DNA of 64,000 bases, taken from assembly GCA_015258065.1 (NCBI GenBank), contig JABZIZ010000010.1, positions 1 to 64,000 on the forward strand. Direction: 5' to 3'. The translations under genes were made by a program, and so were the position numbers. The notes beneath the pieces are model-generated. The model ran no database searches, was not told where the DNA came from, and was given only the letters and a program-made list of their open reading frames with translations. The stretch is from Lachnospiraceae bacterium. Its GTDB lineage: Bacteria > Bacillota > Clostridia > Lachnospirales > Lachnospiraceae. Numbering within the stretch: position 1 is the first letter of the stretch; each line of letters starts with the position of its first letter. This document shows, one piece after another, positions 18,043 through 26,149 of the stretch.

Positions 18043-18387
18043 ATGCAGGAAAAAAGGAACAGAAGAAAACAGATTGATTCATCGCAGGGAAGCGGAAAGA
18101 AAAATCAGACCAGGCAGGCGATTGCACTGGAATATCTTCCGGGAAAAGACATTGCGCCTCGTGTGATTGCCAGTGGGAAAGGAAGACTGGCGCAGAGGAT
18201 CATCGAGCGGGCGAAGGAACGGGAGATTCCGATCCATCAGGACGATCAGTTGGCAGGCACCCTCTCCAGGCTGGAGATTGGAGATGCGATACCACAGGAG
18301 TTATACGAGGTGGTGGCGGAGATCCTTGTCTTTGTCGATGCGGTGGACAAGATTCGGGCAAAAGAGCATAACAGGACCTTCTTATGA
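18043..18387 (+). CDS. FlhB C-terminal-domain homologue (YlqH type)
   Basis: 114 residues: a basic N-terminus (EKRNRRKQIDSSQ) then the EscU/FlhB cytosolic domain (AIALEYLPGKD, RLAQRIIERAKEREIPIHQD, EIGDAIPQELYEVVAEILVFV). The NPTH autocleavage motif of true FlhB is absent and there are no membrane helices, so it is a stand-alone domain. It starts 3 bp after the FliK-like gene. Convergent yraN ends 6 bp downstream. Confidence 0.85.
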   Translation: MQEKRNRRKQIDSSQGSGKKNQTRQAIALEYLPGKDIAPRVIASGKGRLAQRIIERAKEREIPIHQDDQLAGTLSRLEIGDAIPQELYEVVAEILVFVDAVDKIRAKEHNRTFL

Positions 18388-18393
18388 GCGGTT

Positions 18394-18765
18394 CTATCTG
18401 CGGTAAGGGAAGGCGTTTTTGATCCACTCAAAGCGGTAAGCGCCGGAGGCACTTGCCCATAAGGCAAGGACATCAAAGCGGATGGGTGTATCCGGATGGA
18501 CGTGGTGGCTTAGAAGGTAAATGTCGGCAACCAGGCAGATGGTCTTTTGCTTGCGAAGGGTAACGGCTTCCTGCGGGGCCCCAAGACAGCTGTTTTTCCG
18601 GTATTTCACTTCCAGGAAAACCAGGTAGGACCGGTCTTTTAGGATCAGATCAATCTCTCCGCATCGGTTTCGGTAGTTTTGATCCAGAATTCGGACATTG
18701 TGGTCTTGGAGAAAGGAAAGAGCCCTTTCTTCACCATTGGTGCCAACGGTACGTTTGTTTAACAT
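18394..18765 (-). CDS. UPF0102 / YraN-family endonuclease-like protein
   Basis: 123 residues. The PD-(D/E)XK-like core is visible: GTNGEERALSFL, QNYRNRCGEIDLI, and LVFLEVKYRK, followed by EAVTLRKQKTICLVADIYL. The family is widespread next to rnhB but its cellular function is unsettled. Here it is on the opposite strand to rnhB and its neighbours, so a local inversion or insertion separated it from the operon it usually belongs to. AGGAGG lies just before the start on the minus strand. Confidence 0.92.
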   Translation of the reverse strand: MLNKRTVGTNGEERALSFLQDHNVRILDQNYRNRCGEIDLILKDRSYLVFLEVKYRKNSCLGAPQEAVTLRKQKTICLVADIYLLSHHVHPDTPIRFDVLALWASASGAYRFEWIKNAFPYRR

Positions 18766-18910
18766 AGAACCTCCTTTTTGTGTAGAAATGATGGGGGAAA
18801 ACAGGTGGGGATTCTATACCTCTGTCGTAGAAATCCGGACGGTAGAGGAATAGAGAACCGGCTCTTTAGCAGGAAGGACCGGAAAGCGGTCGGTGAGAGA
18901 GGAGATGCGT

Positions 18911-19780
18911 ATGACACAGAAAAATAAGAACGGAGTGGTATATCTGTCCTTTCCGGAATTGGAGAGGATTGCGGGACTCCGCCATCTTTTCTCAACCAGA
19001 AAGGGAGGAGTCAGCAGGGGAGAATTTTCTCAGATGAATTTTTCCTTCACCAGAGGGGACGATCCGGAAGCGGTGCGGGAAAATTACCGCCGGATTTCAG
19101 AAGTGCTGGGGTATCAGGGAAGACTCGATGTCTTTGTGACCAGTTACCAGACCCATACGGTGAATATTCGAAGAGTCAGTGCGCTTGATAGTGGAAAAGG
19201 CGTGACCAGAGAAAGAGATTATCGTGATATCGACGGTCTCATCACCAATGAGAGAGGGCTTGTCCTGACGACCTTTCATGCGGATTGCACGCCTCTGTAC
19301 TTTGTGGACGAAGCGCATCATGCCATCGGACTTGCACATTCCGGGTGGAGAGGAACCGTGAATGATATGGCGGGCGAAATGGTACGCCGCATGGGAAAAG
19401 AGTTCGGAACAGCGCCGAGCGATCTGGTTTGTGCGATCGGCCCCTGCATCTGCGGAGCCTGCTATGAAGTGGGGAGGGATGTGTATGATGCCTTTGAAAA
19501 AAAGTGGGGCAGGGAGGAATTACAACGCTATATTTCGAAAGAAGAAGACAGAGAAACCTTGGAAACGGCAGTTTTCCATCTGTCGCCCAATCTCCCTGAA
19601 GGGAAATATTTGCTCGATCTGCGCAATGCCAATCTAAGAAATCTGGAAAAGGCAGGCGTGCCCAGACAGAAGGTTGCCGTCACCAATTATTGCACCAAGG
19701 AAAATCCGGCGCTTCTCTTTTCTCACCGCGCACAGGGAGAGAAGAGAGGAAATCTTGCCGCCTTCCTGACGCTGGCATAG
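18911..19780 (+). CDS. pgeF: YfiH/PgeF family multicopper-oxidase-fold purine nucleoside enzyme
   Basis: 289 residues from ATG 18911, 7 nt after GAGAGGAG; a GTG at 18893 and an ATG at 18905 in frame are less well placed. Conserved metal-site motifs: HADCTPLYF, GLAHSGWRGT and GPCICGACYEV, with a C-terminal CTKENPALLFSHRAQG. The family was long called polyphenol oxidase (laccase domain) and includes purine nucleoside phosphorylase/adenosine deaminase activity; in bacteria PgeF is also linked to cell-wall quality control. Which activity applies here is not visible in the sequence. Divergent from yraN, convergent with prs. Confidence 0.92.
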   Translation: MTQKNKNGVVYLSFPELERIAGLRHLFSTRKGGVSRGEFSQMNFSFTRGDDPEAVRENYRRISEVLGYQGRLDVFVTSYQTHTVNIRRVSALDSGKGVTRERDYRDIDGLITNERGLVLTTFHADCTPLYFVDEAHHAIGLAHSGWRGTVNDMAGEMVRRMGKEFGTAPSDLVCAIGPCICGACYEVGRDVYDAFEKKWGREELQRYISKEEDRETLETAVFHLSPNLPEGKYLLDLRNANLRNLEKAGVPRQKVAVTNYCTKENPALLFSHRAQGEKRGNLAAFLTLA

Positions 19781-19806
19781 GTGCAGGAAGGCTTGAAAGA
19801 GACCAA

Positions 19807-19836
19807 AGAAGCGATCAGATCTCGGGGATCGCTTCT
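19807..19836 (-). terminator. Possible terminator of prs
   Basis: Perfect 10-bp stem AGAAGCGATC/GATCGCTTCT with a 10-nt loop. On the minus strand it is followed by TTTGGTCTCTTT, a weak T run. It overlaps the last codons of prs, which makes it a marginal call. Confidence 0.35.
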
Positions 19837-21017
19837 CTGCCGCTGGCGCCGGCATTGTACTTGGCGATAAATTCATGGATCTTGTCGGTTGGCAGGAGCA
19901 CGTTTGCAATGGATTGATCGTGATTGATAAAGTCGATGATGGTAGCCAGGAATTCACACATATCGGCTTCCAGGAAGTAGGGCTTCTGTTTGATCTCATC
20001 CGGCTGCCAGGTCAGATTGGTGGTGATGATGCGGTCAAAATCACCTGCAGCATAGGCCTTGTCAAACTTCTCCATTCCATTCGTGAACAGACCGAAGGTG
20101 GCGCAGATAAAGACCCGCTTCGCCTTCATGTGTTTGAGCTGTCTGGCGGTATCAATCATGCTGCCGCCGGAGGAGATCATATCATCGATGATGATGACAT
20201 CCTTGCCTGCAATGTCGCTTCCGAGGAACTCGTGCGCCACGATCGGATTGGAACCTCCTACGATCCTGGAGTAATCGCGACGCTTATAAAACATGCCGGT
20301 ATCGGCTCCCAGGACATTTGCAAAGTAGACCGCACGGTCAAGCGCTCCCTCGTCGGGAGAGATGACGGTCAGGTGTTCCTTGTCTACAATCAGGTCATCT
20401 ATATTATAAAGAAGTGCTTTTAGGAATTGGTAAGAAGCAAGGAAGGAATCAAAGCCGCCCAGGGGCGCCGAGTTGGCAACACGGGGGTCGTGTGCATCAA
20501 AGGTGATGAAATTGGCGATTCCCATGTCCTTGAGCTCGCGGATCATGACGGCACAGTCAAGGGATTCTCTCCCGCTGCGCTTATGCTGTCTGCTCTCATA
20601 CATGAAGGGCATGATGATGTTAATACGCTTGGCAATGCCGGCGATGGCGCCGATCACCCTCTTCATGTCCTGGTAGTGGTCATCGGGCGACTTATAATTG
20701 GTAAAACCGTACATTTGATAGGAAATGCTGTGGTTCATGACATCGGTAATCAGATAAATATCCTGTCCTCTGGCAGATTCGAGAAGCGTCGCCTTGGCTT
20801 CTCCCGAATCAAAACGGTCTGTCGAAAACTTTAAGCGGTAATCTTCCTGCAGATATCCCTTGAACGTGATTTCATCCTTCGGCATGTGATGCTTGTGCTT
20901 GCGGATGTCAATCAGATCCTTGTTAATGCTATCCCCCAGTTCCCGCGCAGAGTCCATAACAACTAACTTGAGCGGTGCAACCGGGATGGTGGTATCCAGC
21001 TTCTGAAAATCAGGCAT
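19815..21017 (-). CDS. prs: Ribose-phosphate pyrophosphokinase, long clostridial form
   Basis: 400 residues, longer than the ~315 of classical PRPP synthetase, as in many Clostridia. The PRPP-binding loop VIIIDDMISSGGS and the ATP-side segments (MNHSISYQMYG, the ESRQHKR loop, FDAHDPRVAN) identify it. It makes PRPP from ribose 5-phosphate and ATP for nucleotide, histidine and tryptophan synthesis. On the minus strand, divergent from the radical SAM gene with a 115-bp AT-rich spacer that must hold both promoters; on the minus strand a TGATATGAT extended -10-like box lies near 21080-21090, but no matching -35 was found. Confidence 0.95.
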   Translation of the reverse strand: MPDFQKLDTTIPVAPLKLVVMDSARELGDSINKDLIDIRKHKHHMPKDEITFKGYLQEDYRLKFSTDRFDSGEAKATLLESARGQDIYLITDVMNHSISYQMYGFTNYKSPDDHYQDMKRVIGAIAGIAKRINIIMPFMYESRQHKRSGRESLDCAVMIRELKDMGIANFITFDAHDPRVANSAPLGGFDSFLASYQFLKALLYNIDDLIVDKEHLTVISPDEGALDRAVYFANVLGADTGMFYKRRDYSRIVGGSNPIVAHEFLGSDIAGKDVIIIDDMISSGGSMIDTARQLKHMKAKRVFICATFGLFTNGMEKFDKAYAAGDFDRIITTNLTWQPDEIKQKPYFLEADMCEFLATIIDFINHDQSIANVLLPTDKIHEFIAKYNAGASGREAIPEI

Positions 21018-21132
21018 GTGACACTCTCCTTCGAAAAACTTTGTTGAAAAAAAAACTTGAAAGCGGTATGATCTTATTCATCATATCATATAGCAGGAAA
21101 ATTTTGCTATTTTTCTATTCCTTGGAACACCC

Positions 21133-22614
21133 ATGAAAAGACAACCATTCGAACACTTGATTTCAGCGATTGATCCGGACAGTATTGCGGAAGAGATGGG
21201 AATTGAAAGCGGGGATGTTCTCCTTCGCATCAATGACAGAGTGGTGGAAGACATCTTTGACTATCGTTTTCTGATTCGGAACGAGAAGCTGCAGGTACTG
21301 ATTCGAAAGAAGCCGTCACAGGATTTCCCCGAAGGGGAAGAGTGGCTTTTGGAGATTGAGAAAGAGGAAGAAGACGACCTCGGACTGCAATTTGACAATG
21401 GGCTGATGGATGATTACAGGACCTGTACCAATCAGTGCGTGTTCTGCTTCATTGATCAGATGCCGAAGGGGATGCGGGATACCCTTTACTTTAAGGATGA
21501 CGATACGAGGCTCTCTTTTTTACAGGGAAACTACGCCACCTTTACCAACATGAGCGATCATGATGTAAACCGGATTCTACGCTATCACCTTTCTCCGATC
21601 AATGTTTCTTTTCATACCACAAACCGCAAGTTGCGCTGTGAGATGTTGCATAACCGCTTTGCAGGAGAGGCTCTGGATAAGGTTAGGAGGCTCTGTGGCA
21701 GCGACAGCCATGTGGAATTAAACGGTCAGATTGTCCTTTGCAAAGGGATCAACGACGGCAAAGAGCTGTCGCACACACTGGAAGATTTGTACAGGGAATA
21801 TCGCCCGGCTCTTCAGAGTGTCTCGGTGGTGCCGGTAGGGCTTACGAAGTTTCGCGAGAATCTGCACAAGTTGCTCCCGTTTACGAGGCAGGACGCGAGG
21901 GAGGTTCTTGCCGAAATCAGGAAATGGCAGCAGAAGTCCGAAATAGAATACGGAGACCATTTTGTTTATGCCGGAGATGAGTGGTATCTGTTAGCGGATG
22001 AAATTCAGGAGGGACGTGAAGAGAATCGTACAGACCGTATTGACCGGATCCTTCCGAAAGAGAGCGACTATGACGGCTATCCGCAGTTAGAAAACGGGGT
22101 TGGTATGTTGAGGCTTCTCATCACGGAGTTCAGGCAGGCGCTTGAGGAGCAGAGGAAGAAGTCTCAGGCGGGAGAATTGGTATTCAGTTCCGTCACCGGA
22201 TATGCATCCTACCCGGTGATCCGGATGCTCTATGCAGAATTGCAGCAGGCGTTTCCCGGGATTCATCCCTTGCTTTATCCGGTGAGAAATGATTTTTTCG
22301 GAGAGAGAATCACGGTGACCGGACTGCTCACCGGTCAGGATATTGTGAAGCAGCTGAAAGGGAAGGAATTAGGAAAGGTTCTGTTCCTGCCGGAAAATCT
22401 CCTTCGTTCGGGAGAAGATTATCTGCTTGACGATATGACAACCGGAGAGATCAGCCGTCAGCTACAGGTCCCTGTGGAAGTGGCGGGGATGTCCGGAGGA
22501 GAGTTGGTAGAGACCATTCTGCGTCTGGCAAGAGGCGCGGGTGGCGATGTCCTGCAGACACGAAGAACCAACCCTTATGAGATTGCAAGTAACAGACTCC
22601 CTCGGGGGGAATAG
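21133..22614 (+). CDS. PDZ / radical SAM / DUF512 protein
   Basis: 493 residues. N-terminal PDZ-like domain (PDSIAEEMGIESGDVLLRINDR, written here as residues ~14-35), then a radical SAM domain with the CxxxCxxC cluster ligands Cys98, Cys102 and Cys105 (CTNQCVFCF) and KDDDTRLSFLQGNY, and a C-terminal DUF512 region (SGEDYLLDDMT). The family is conserved in Clostridia and cyanobacteria, often near the GTPase gene der, and its reaction is not established. It is a cytosolic iron-sulfur enzyme by motif. No der gene is adjacent here; queH follows 20 bp later. Confidence 0.92.
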   Translation: MKRQPFEHLISAIDPDSIAEEMGIESGDVLLRINDRVVEDIFDYRFLIRNEKLQVLIRKKPSQDFPEGEEWLLEIEKEEEDDLGLQFDNGLMDDYRTCTNQCVFCFIDQMPKGMRDTLYFKDDDTRLSFLQGNYATFTNMSDHDVNRILRYHLSPINVSFHTTNRKLRCEMLHNRFAGEALDKVRRLCGSDSHVELNGQIVLCKGINDGKELSHTLEDLYREYRPALQSVSVVPVGLTKFRENLHKLLPFTRQDAREVLAEIRKWQQKSEIEYGDHFVYAGDEWYLLADEIQEGREENRTDRIDRILPKESDYDGYPQLENGVGMLRLLITEFRQALEEQRKKSQAGELVFSSVTGYASYPVIRMLYAELQQAFPGIHPLLYPVRNDFFGERITVTGLLTGQDIVKQLKGKELGKVLFLPENLLRSGEDYLLDDMTTGEISRQLQVPVEVAGMSGGELVETILRLARGAGGDVLQTRRTNPYEIASNRLPRGE

Positions 22615-22634
22615 ACTGGATTTTCGCAATACGT

Positions 22635-23276
22635 ATGAACCGGATCAATTATCAAAAACAGCTGGAAGAAGTACTGAAAAGAATGAAGGAAGAGGGGAAG
22701 CGCAAGCGTCTTTTGCTGCATGCCTGTTGTGCGCCGTGCTCCTCTTACTGTCTCGAATACCTGAGAGAGGCCTTTGCACTGACCGTTTTCTTTTACAATC
22801 CGAATCTGACGGAGCAGGAAGAGTATCGAAGGCGGGTGGAGGAGGAAAAGAGGCTGATTGACCTGATGAACGGGCAGGGGGGCTCTTCTCAAATAGAAAT
22901 CCTGGAGGGCAGGTATGAACCGGAGCGCTTTCTGGAGGCGGCGAAGGGACTGGAAACATGCAAAGAAGGCGGAGAACGCTGTGTCAGATGTTTTGCGCTT
23001 CGCCTCGGCGAGACGGCCCGTGTTGCCGCAGAGGGCGGATTTGATTTTTTTACCACTTCCCTCACCATCAGTCCCTTAAAGAACAGCGCGCTGCTCAACC
23101 GGATCGGCGCACAGGAGGGGGAGCGTTACGGGGTTCGTTTTTTGCCCAGTGATTTCAAAAAAAACAATGGTTATCTGCGCTCCACACAGCTAAGCCGCCT
23201 GTACGACTTGTACCGACAGAACTATTGCGGCTGTATCTATAGCAAGGTGGAAGCTTCAGATAGAAGGCAGCCATAG
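22635..23276 (+). CDS. queH: Epoxyqueuosine reductase QueH
   Basis: 213 residues. The DUF208 cysteine signatures are all present: LLLHACCAPCSSYC near the N-terminus, CKEGGERCVRC in the middle and NYCGCIYS at the C-terminus, the set that binds the iron-sulfur cluster and second iron in QueH. It reduces epoxyqueuosine to queuosine in tRNA, replacing cobalamin-dependent QueG. The ribosome-binding site is weak. The gene is followed by a 19-bp tandem array rather than a clear terminator. Confidence 0.95.
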   Translation: MNRINYQKQLEEVLKRMKEEGKRKRLLLHACCAPCSSYCLEYLREAFALTVFFYNPNLTEQEEYRRRVEEEKRLIDLMNGQGGSSQIEILEGRYEPERFLEAAKGLETCKEGGERCVRCFALRLGETARVAAEGGFDFFTTSLTISPLKNSALLNRIGAQEGERYGVRFLPSDFKKNNGYLRSTQLSRLYDLYRQNYCGCIYSKVEASDRRQP

Positions 23277-23297
23277 CAATTCACTTGTCGGGAAAAA

Positions 23298-23411
23298 GAA
23301 CAGCCATTGCCGGGAAGAACAGCAACGGTTGGGAAGAACAGCCATTGCCGGGAAGAACAGCAATGGTCGGGAAGAACAGCCATTGCCGGGAAGAACGGCA
23401 ACGGCCGGGAG
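23298..23411. repeat. Tandem array, six 19-bp units (dimeric)
   Basis: Units begin at 23298, 23317, 23336, 23355, 23374 and 23393, each of exactly 19 bp: GAACAG, a variable 7-8 bp core, then GGGAA. Units 1, 3 and 5 are identical with core CCATTGCC; units 2, 4 and 6 have CAACGGTT, CAATGGTC and CAACGGCC. The array is thus a 38-bp dimer repeated three times. The even core is close to the reverse complement of the odd core (CCATTGC/GCAATGG in units 3 and 4), so neighbouring units can form hairpins. It fills the queH-argS spacer. A partial seventh unit follows. Confidence 0.9.
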
Positions 23412-23463
23412 AAAACGACAATGAATGGCAGACAAGTGGTCGAACCGATAGGAAGGAGAAGAC

Positions 23464-25233
23464 ATGAAGAAACTATTGGAATGGATCGAAGAGGAAGTGG
23501 CACAGGCATTTGAAGACGCCGGCTACGATCGGGCATTGGGGGTTGTGACTCCTTCCAACAGGCGGGATCTCTGTGAATTTCAATGCAACGGTGCAATGGC
23601 GGGAGCCAAGAAATACCACAAGGCGCCTTTGCAGATTGCGGAAGAGGTGGCATCCAAACTGCAGAATTCCGAGATTTTGGAAAAGGCGGAGCCGGTGAAG
23701 CCGGGATTCTTGAATCTGACCTTGAAGCCGGAGACGATTCGCAAATATGTGGTGGAAATGATGCATGCCAAGCACTTCGGCGCCGGTGAAAGCACCCCGG
23801 ATCAGACGATCGTCATCGATTACGGCGGCCCGAATGTGGCGAAGCCTCTACATGTCGGACATCTGCGTGCAGCGATTATCGGCGAGAGCTTAAAGCGGAT
23901 CTTCCGTTATACCGGCAATAAAGTCATCGGCGATATCCACATGGGTGACTGGGGCTTGCAAATGGGTCTGATCCTGACCGAACTAAAAAGAAGACAGCCG
24001 GATCTGCCCTATTTTGATCCGTCCTATACAGGGGAATACCCGAAGGAAGCACCCTTTACCATTTCGGAGCTGGAAGAAATCTATCCGACTGCCTCAGCGA
24101 AATCCAAGGAAGATGAGGCATACAGGGCGGAGGCCATGGAAGATACCAGAAAGTTGCAGAATGGAGAAAGAGGTCTGCGTGCCCTCTGGCATCACATTGT
24201 CAACGTCTCCGTGGCGGATATCAAACGAAATTATGACATGCTGAATGTAGATTTCGATCTCTGGTGGGGAGAATCCACGGTCAACGATGTTATCGCACCG
24301 ATGATCGAAGACATGAAACAACGCGGATATGCCAAGGAGTCACAGGGAGCACTGGTAGTAGATGTTTCGGAGGAGACGGACAAGAAGGAAGTCCCTCCCT
24401 GCATGTTGCTCAAATCGGACGGCGCCGCTCTGTATACTACGACGGATCTGGCTACCATCCAAAAGCGAATGGATGATTTTCATCCGGATGAAATTGTATA
24501 TGTGGTGGATAAAAGACAGGATCTTCACTTTATCCAGTGCTTCCGTACCGCTAGAAAGACGAAGATGGTGCTGCCGGAGACCGTGCTGATTTTTGTCGGG
24601 TTCGGCACCATGAACGGAAAGGACGGAAAGCCGTATAAGACCAGAGAGGGAGGCGTCCCGCGTCTGGAAGTTCTGATTGGTGATACAGAGGAAAAGATGT
24701 ATGAGCGCGTGAAGGAAGCCAATCCGGACATGGAAGAGGAAAAGGCAAGGGAGACTGCACATAAGATTGCCGTTGCAGCAATCAAATACGGGGACCTTTC
24801 CAACCAGCCGTCCAAGGATTATGTTTTCGATCTGGATAAATTCACTTCCTTTGAAGGAGATACCGGTCCCTACATCCTCTATACGATGGTGCGAATCAAA
24901 TCCATTCTCGCCAAGTATGAGGCGGAAGGAAAGAAAGCAAAAGATGCCAAACTCGCCAGCGCCGGGTCCAAGGAAGAAAAAGCGCTTGCACTGGAGCTTT
25001 GCACCTTTGCAGACAGCGTAGAAGAAGCCAGAAAAACCTATGCGCCCACCAGAGTTTGCGCATACATTTACGGTCTTTGCAACACCTTTAATTCCTTCTA
25101 CCACCAGACGCACATCTTAAAAGAAAGCGATCCGGAAAAGAAGGAAAGCTACATCGCTCTGCTCTACATCACCTTGCAGGTGCTGGAAGCAGCAGTAGAC
25201 CTCCTCGGCTTCGAAGCCCCGGATGCGATGTGA
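23464..25233 (+). CDS. argS: Arginyl-tRNA synthetase
   Basis: 589 residues behind AGGAGAAG. Class I synthetase with an N-terminal Add1 domain (residues 1-110), HIGH motif as HVGH at 130-133 (AKPLHVGHLR), the DWGLQMG segment, and in place of KMSKS the KDGKPYKTREGG loop seen in many ArgS proteins. The C-terminal anticodon-binding DALR domain runs from about residue 470 (KFTSFEGDTGPYILY onward). It charges tRNA-Arg. Transcribed with or after queH through the repeat array. Confidence 0.97.
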   Translation: MKKLLEWIEEEVAQAFEDAGYDRALGVVTPSNRRDLCEFQCNGAMAGAKKYHKAPLQIAEEVASKLQNSEILEKAEPVKPGFLNLTLKPETIRKYVVEMMHAKHFGAGESTPDQTIVIDYGGPNVAKPLHVGHLRAAIIGESLKRIFRYTGNKVIGDIHMGDWGLQMGLILTELKRRQPDLPYFDPSYTGEYPKEAPFTISELEEIYPTASAKSKEDEAYRAEAMEDTRKLQNGERGLRALWHHIVNVSVADIKRNYDMLNVDFDLWWGESTVNDVIAPMIEDMKQRGYAKESQGALVVDVSEETDKKEVPPCMLLKSDGAALYTTTDLATIQKRMDDFHPDEIVYVVDKRQDLHFIQCFRTARKTKMVLPETVLIFVGFGTMNGKDGKPYKTREGGVPRLEVLIGDTEEKMYERVKEANPDMEEEKARETAHKIAVAAIKYGDLSNQPSKDYVFDLDKFTSFEGDTGPYILYTMVRIKSILAKYEAEGKKAKDAKLASAGSKEEKALALELCTFADSVEEARKTYAPTRVCAYIYGLCNTFNSFYHQTHILKESDPEKKESYIALLYITLQVLEAAVDLLGFEAPDAM

Positions 25234-25240
25234 TCCTCAA

Positions 25241-25300
25241 GTGTCGAAAGTCATCCCCTGCCACAAGCTTGCTTGTTGGCAGGGGATGACTTTATGACAC
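25241..25300 (+). terminator. Long hairpin after argS
   Basis: A 17-bp perfect stem, AAAGTCATCCCCTGCCA at 25247-25263 with its complement at 25277-25293, extended outward by GTGTC/GACAC. The tract after it is only TTTATG, so it may work as a bidirectional or processing structure rather than a classic terminator. Confidence 0.6.
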
Positions 25301-25330
25301 GCCCCCAACATGAGGATGGAGTGGGGCGTG
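25298..25330 (+). other. Second hairpin in the argS-NIF3 spacer
   Basis: CACGCCCC (25298-25305) pairs with GGGGCGTG (25323-25330). Its left arm shares bases with the outer arm of the preceding hairpin (GACAC), so the extended first hairpin and this one compete. No T run follows. Confidence 0.5.
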
Positions 25331-25354
25331 CAAGCTAAACGAAAGGAGAAGCGG

Positions 25355-26137
25355 ATGAGATGCAGTGAGATTATTGCGTGTTTGGAACAGTTGTCTCCTC
25401 CTTCTTTCGCGGAGGAATGGGATAATGTCGGCCTTCTGGTTGGCAGGAAGGAAAAAGAAGTATCTACGGTCTTCATTGCCCTGGATGCGACGGAAGAGAA
25501 CATTCATGCGGCGATTCGAGCGGAGGCGGACCTTTTGATTACGCACCACCCGATGATTTTTCATTCCATCAAGAAAGTGACGGACGAGGATTATACCGGC
25601 AGAAGGATTGTGAAACTGCTTCGGTATGACATCAGCTATTATGCGATGCATACCAATTTTGATGTGATGGGCATGGCAGATGCGGCAGCGGACGACCTGA
25701 AGTTGAACAAGAGGGAGGTTCTGCTGGTAACCTTTGAAGATGACCTGTCCAAGGAAGGAATTGGAAGAATCGGCTTTCTGGATCATCCGGTTTCGTTAAA
25801 GGAGATGGGAGAAATCGTGAAGGAGGCTTTTCATCTGCCGGATGTGAGGATCTACGGAGATTTGTCTAAGACGGTCCGGAAAGTCGCCATCTGTCCCGGC
25901 TCGGGAGGCAGTGTGATCCCTGCAGCAAGAAAAGGACAGGCAGACGTTCTGATCACCGGAGATCTGGATTATCATGAATCCATTGACGCCGTAGAAGAGG
26001 GATTATGTCTGATGGATGCAGGGCATTACGGGATTGAAAAATTGTTTATCTCCTATATGAACGATTTTTTGAAAAGAGAACTTCCGGAACTGCAGGTGAA
26101 AACGGCGCCACTCAAAGAGCCTTTTACGACCGTCTGA
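25355..26137 (+). CDS. NIF3/YqfO-family dinuclear metal protein
   Basis: 260 residues from ATG 25355 with AAAGGAG 7 nt upstream. Metal ligands appear as THHPMIF and HTNFD in the first half and DAGHYGIEK in the second, as in NIF3 proteins annotated GTP cyclohydrolase 1 type 2. The opening MRCSEIIACLEQLSPPSFAE and EEWDNVGLLVG is standard. Length is that of the short form without the inserted PII-like domain. The true substrate of the family is disputed. It usually follows trmK, which is missing here. Confidence 0.93.
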   Translation: MRCSEIIACLEQLSPPSFAEEWDNVGLLVGRKEKEVSTVFIALDATEENIHAAIRAEADLLITHHPMIFHSIKKVTDEDYTGRRIVKLLRYDISYYAMHTNFDVMGMADAAADDLKLNKREVLLVTFEDDLSKEGIGRIGFLDHPVSLKEMGEIVKEAFHLPDVRIYGDLSKTVRKVAICPGSGGSVIPAARKGQADVLITGDLDYHESIDAVEEGLCLMDAGHYGIEKLFISYMNDFLKRELPELQVKTAPLKEPFTTV

Positions 26138-26149
26138 GGAGGTGAGAAA

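Noticed and set aside
21057..21090. TTGAAA followed by TCATAT as promoter of the radical SAM gene
   Set aside because: An 18-bp spacer and a poor -10 make it only one of several equal candidates in an AT-rich spacer.
23298..23411. CRISPR array
   Set aside because: Units are contiguous with no spacers, and the alternating cores are themselves repeated.
23285..23467. Open frames through the 19-bp array, on both strands
   Set aside because: They arise from the repeat itself; the unit length is not a multiple of three, so the frames change along the array.
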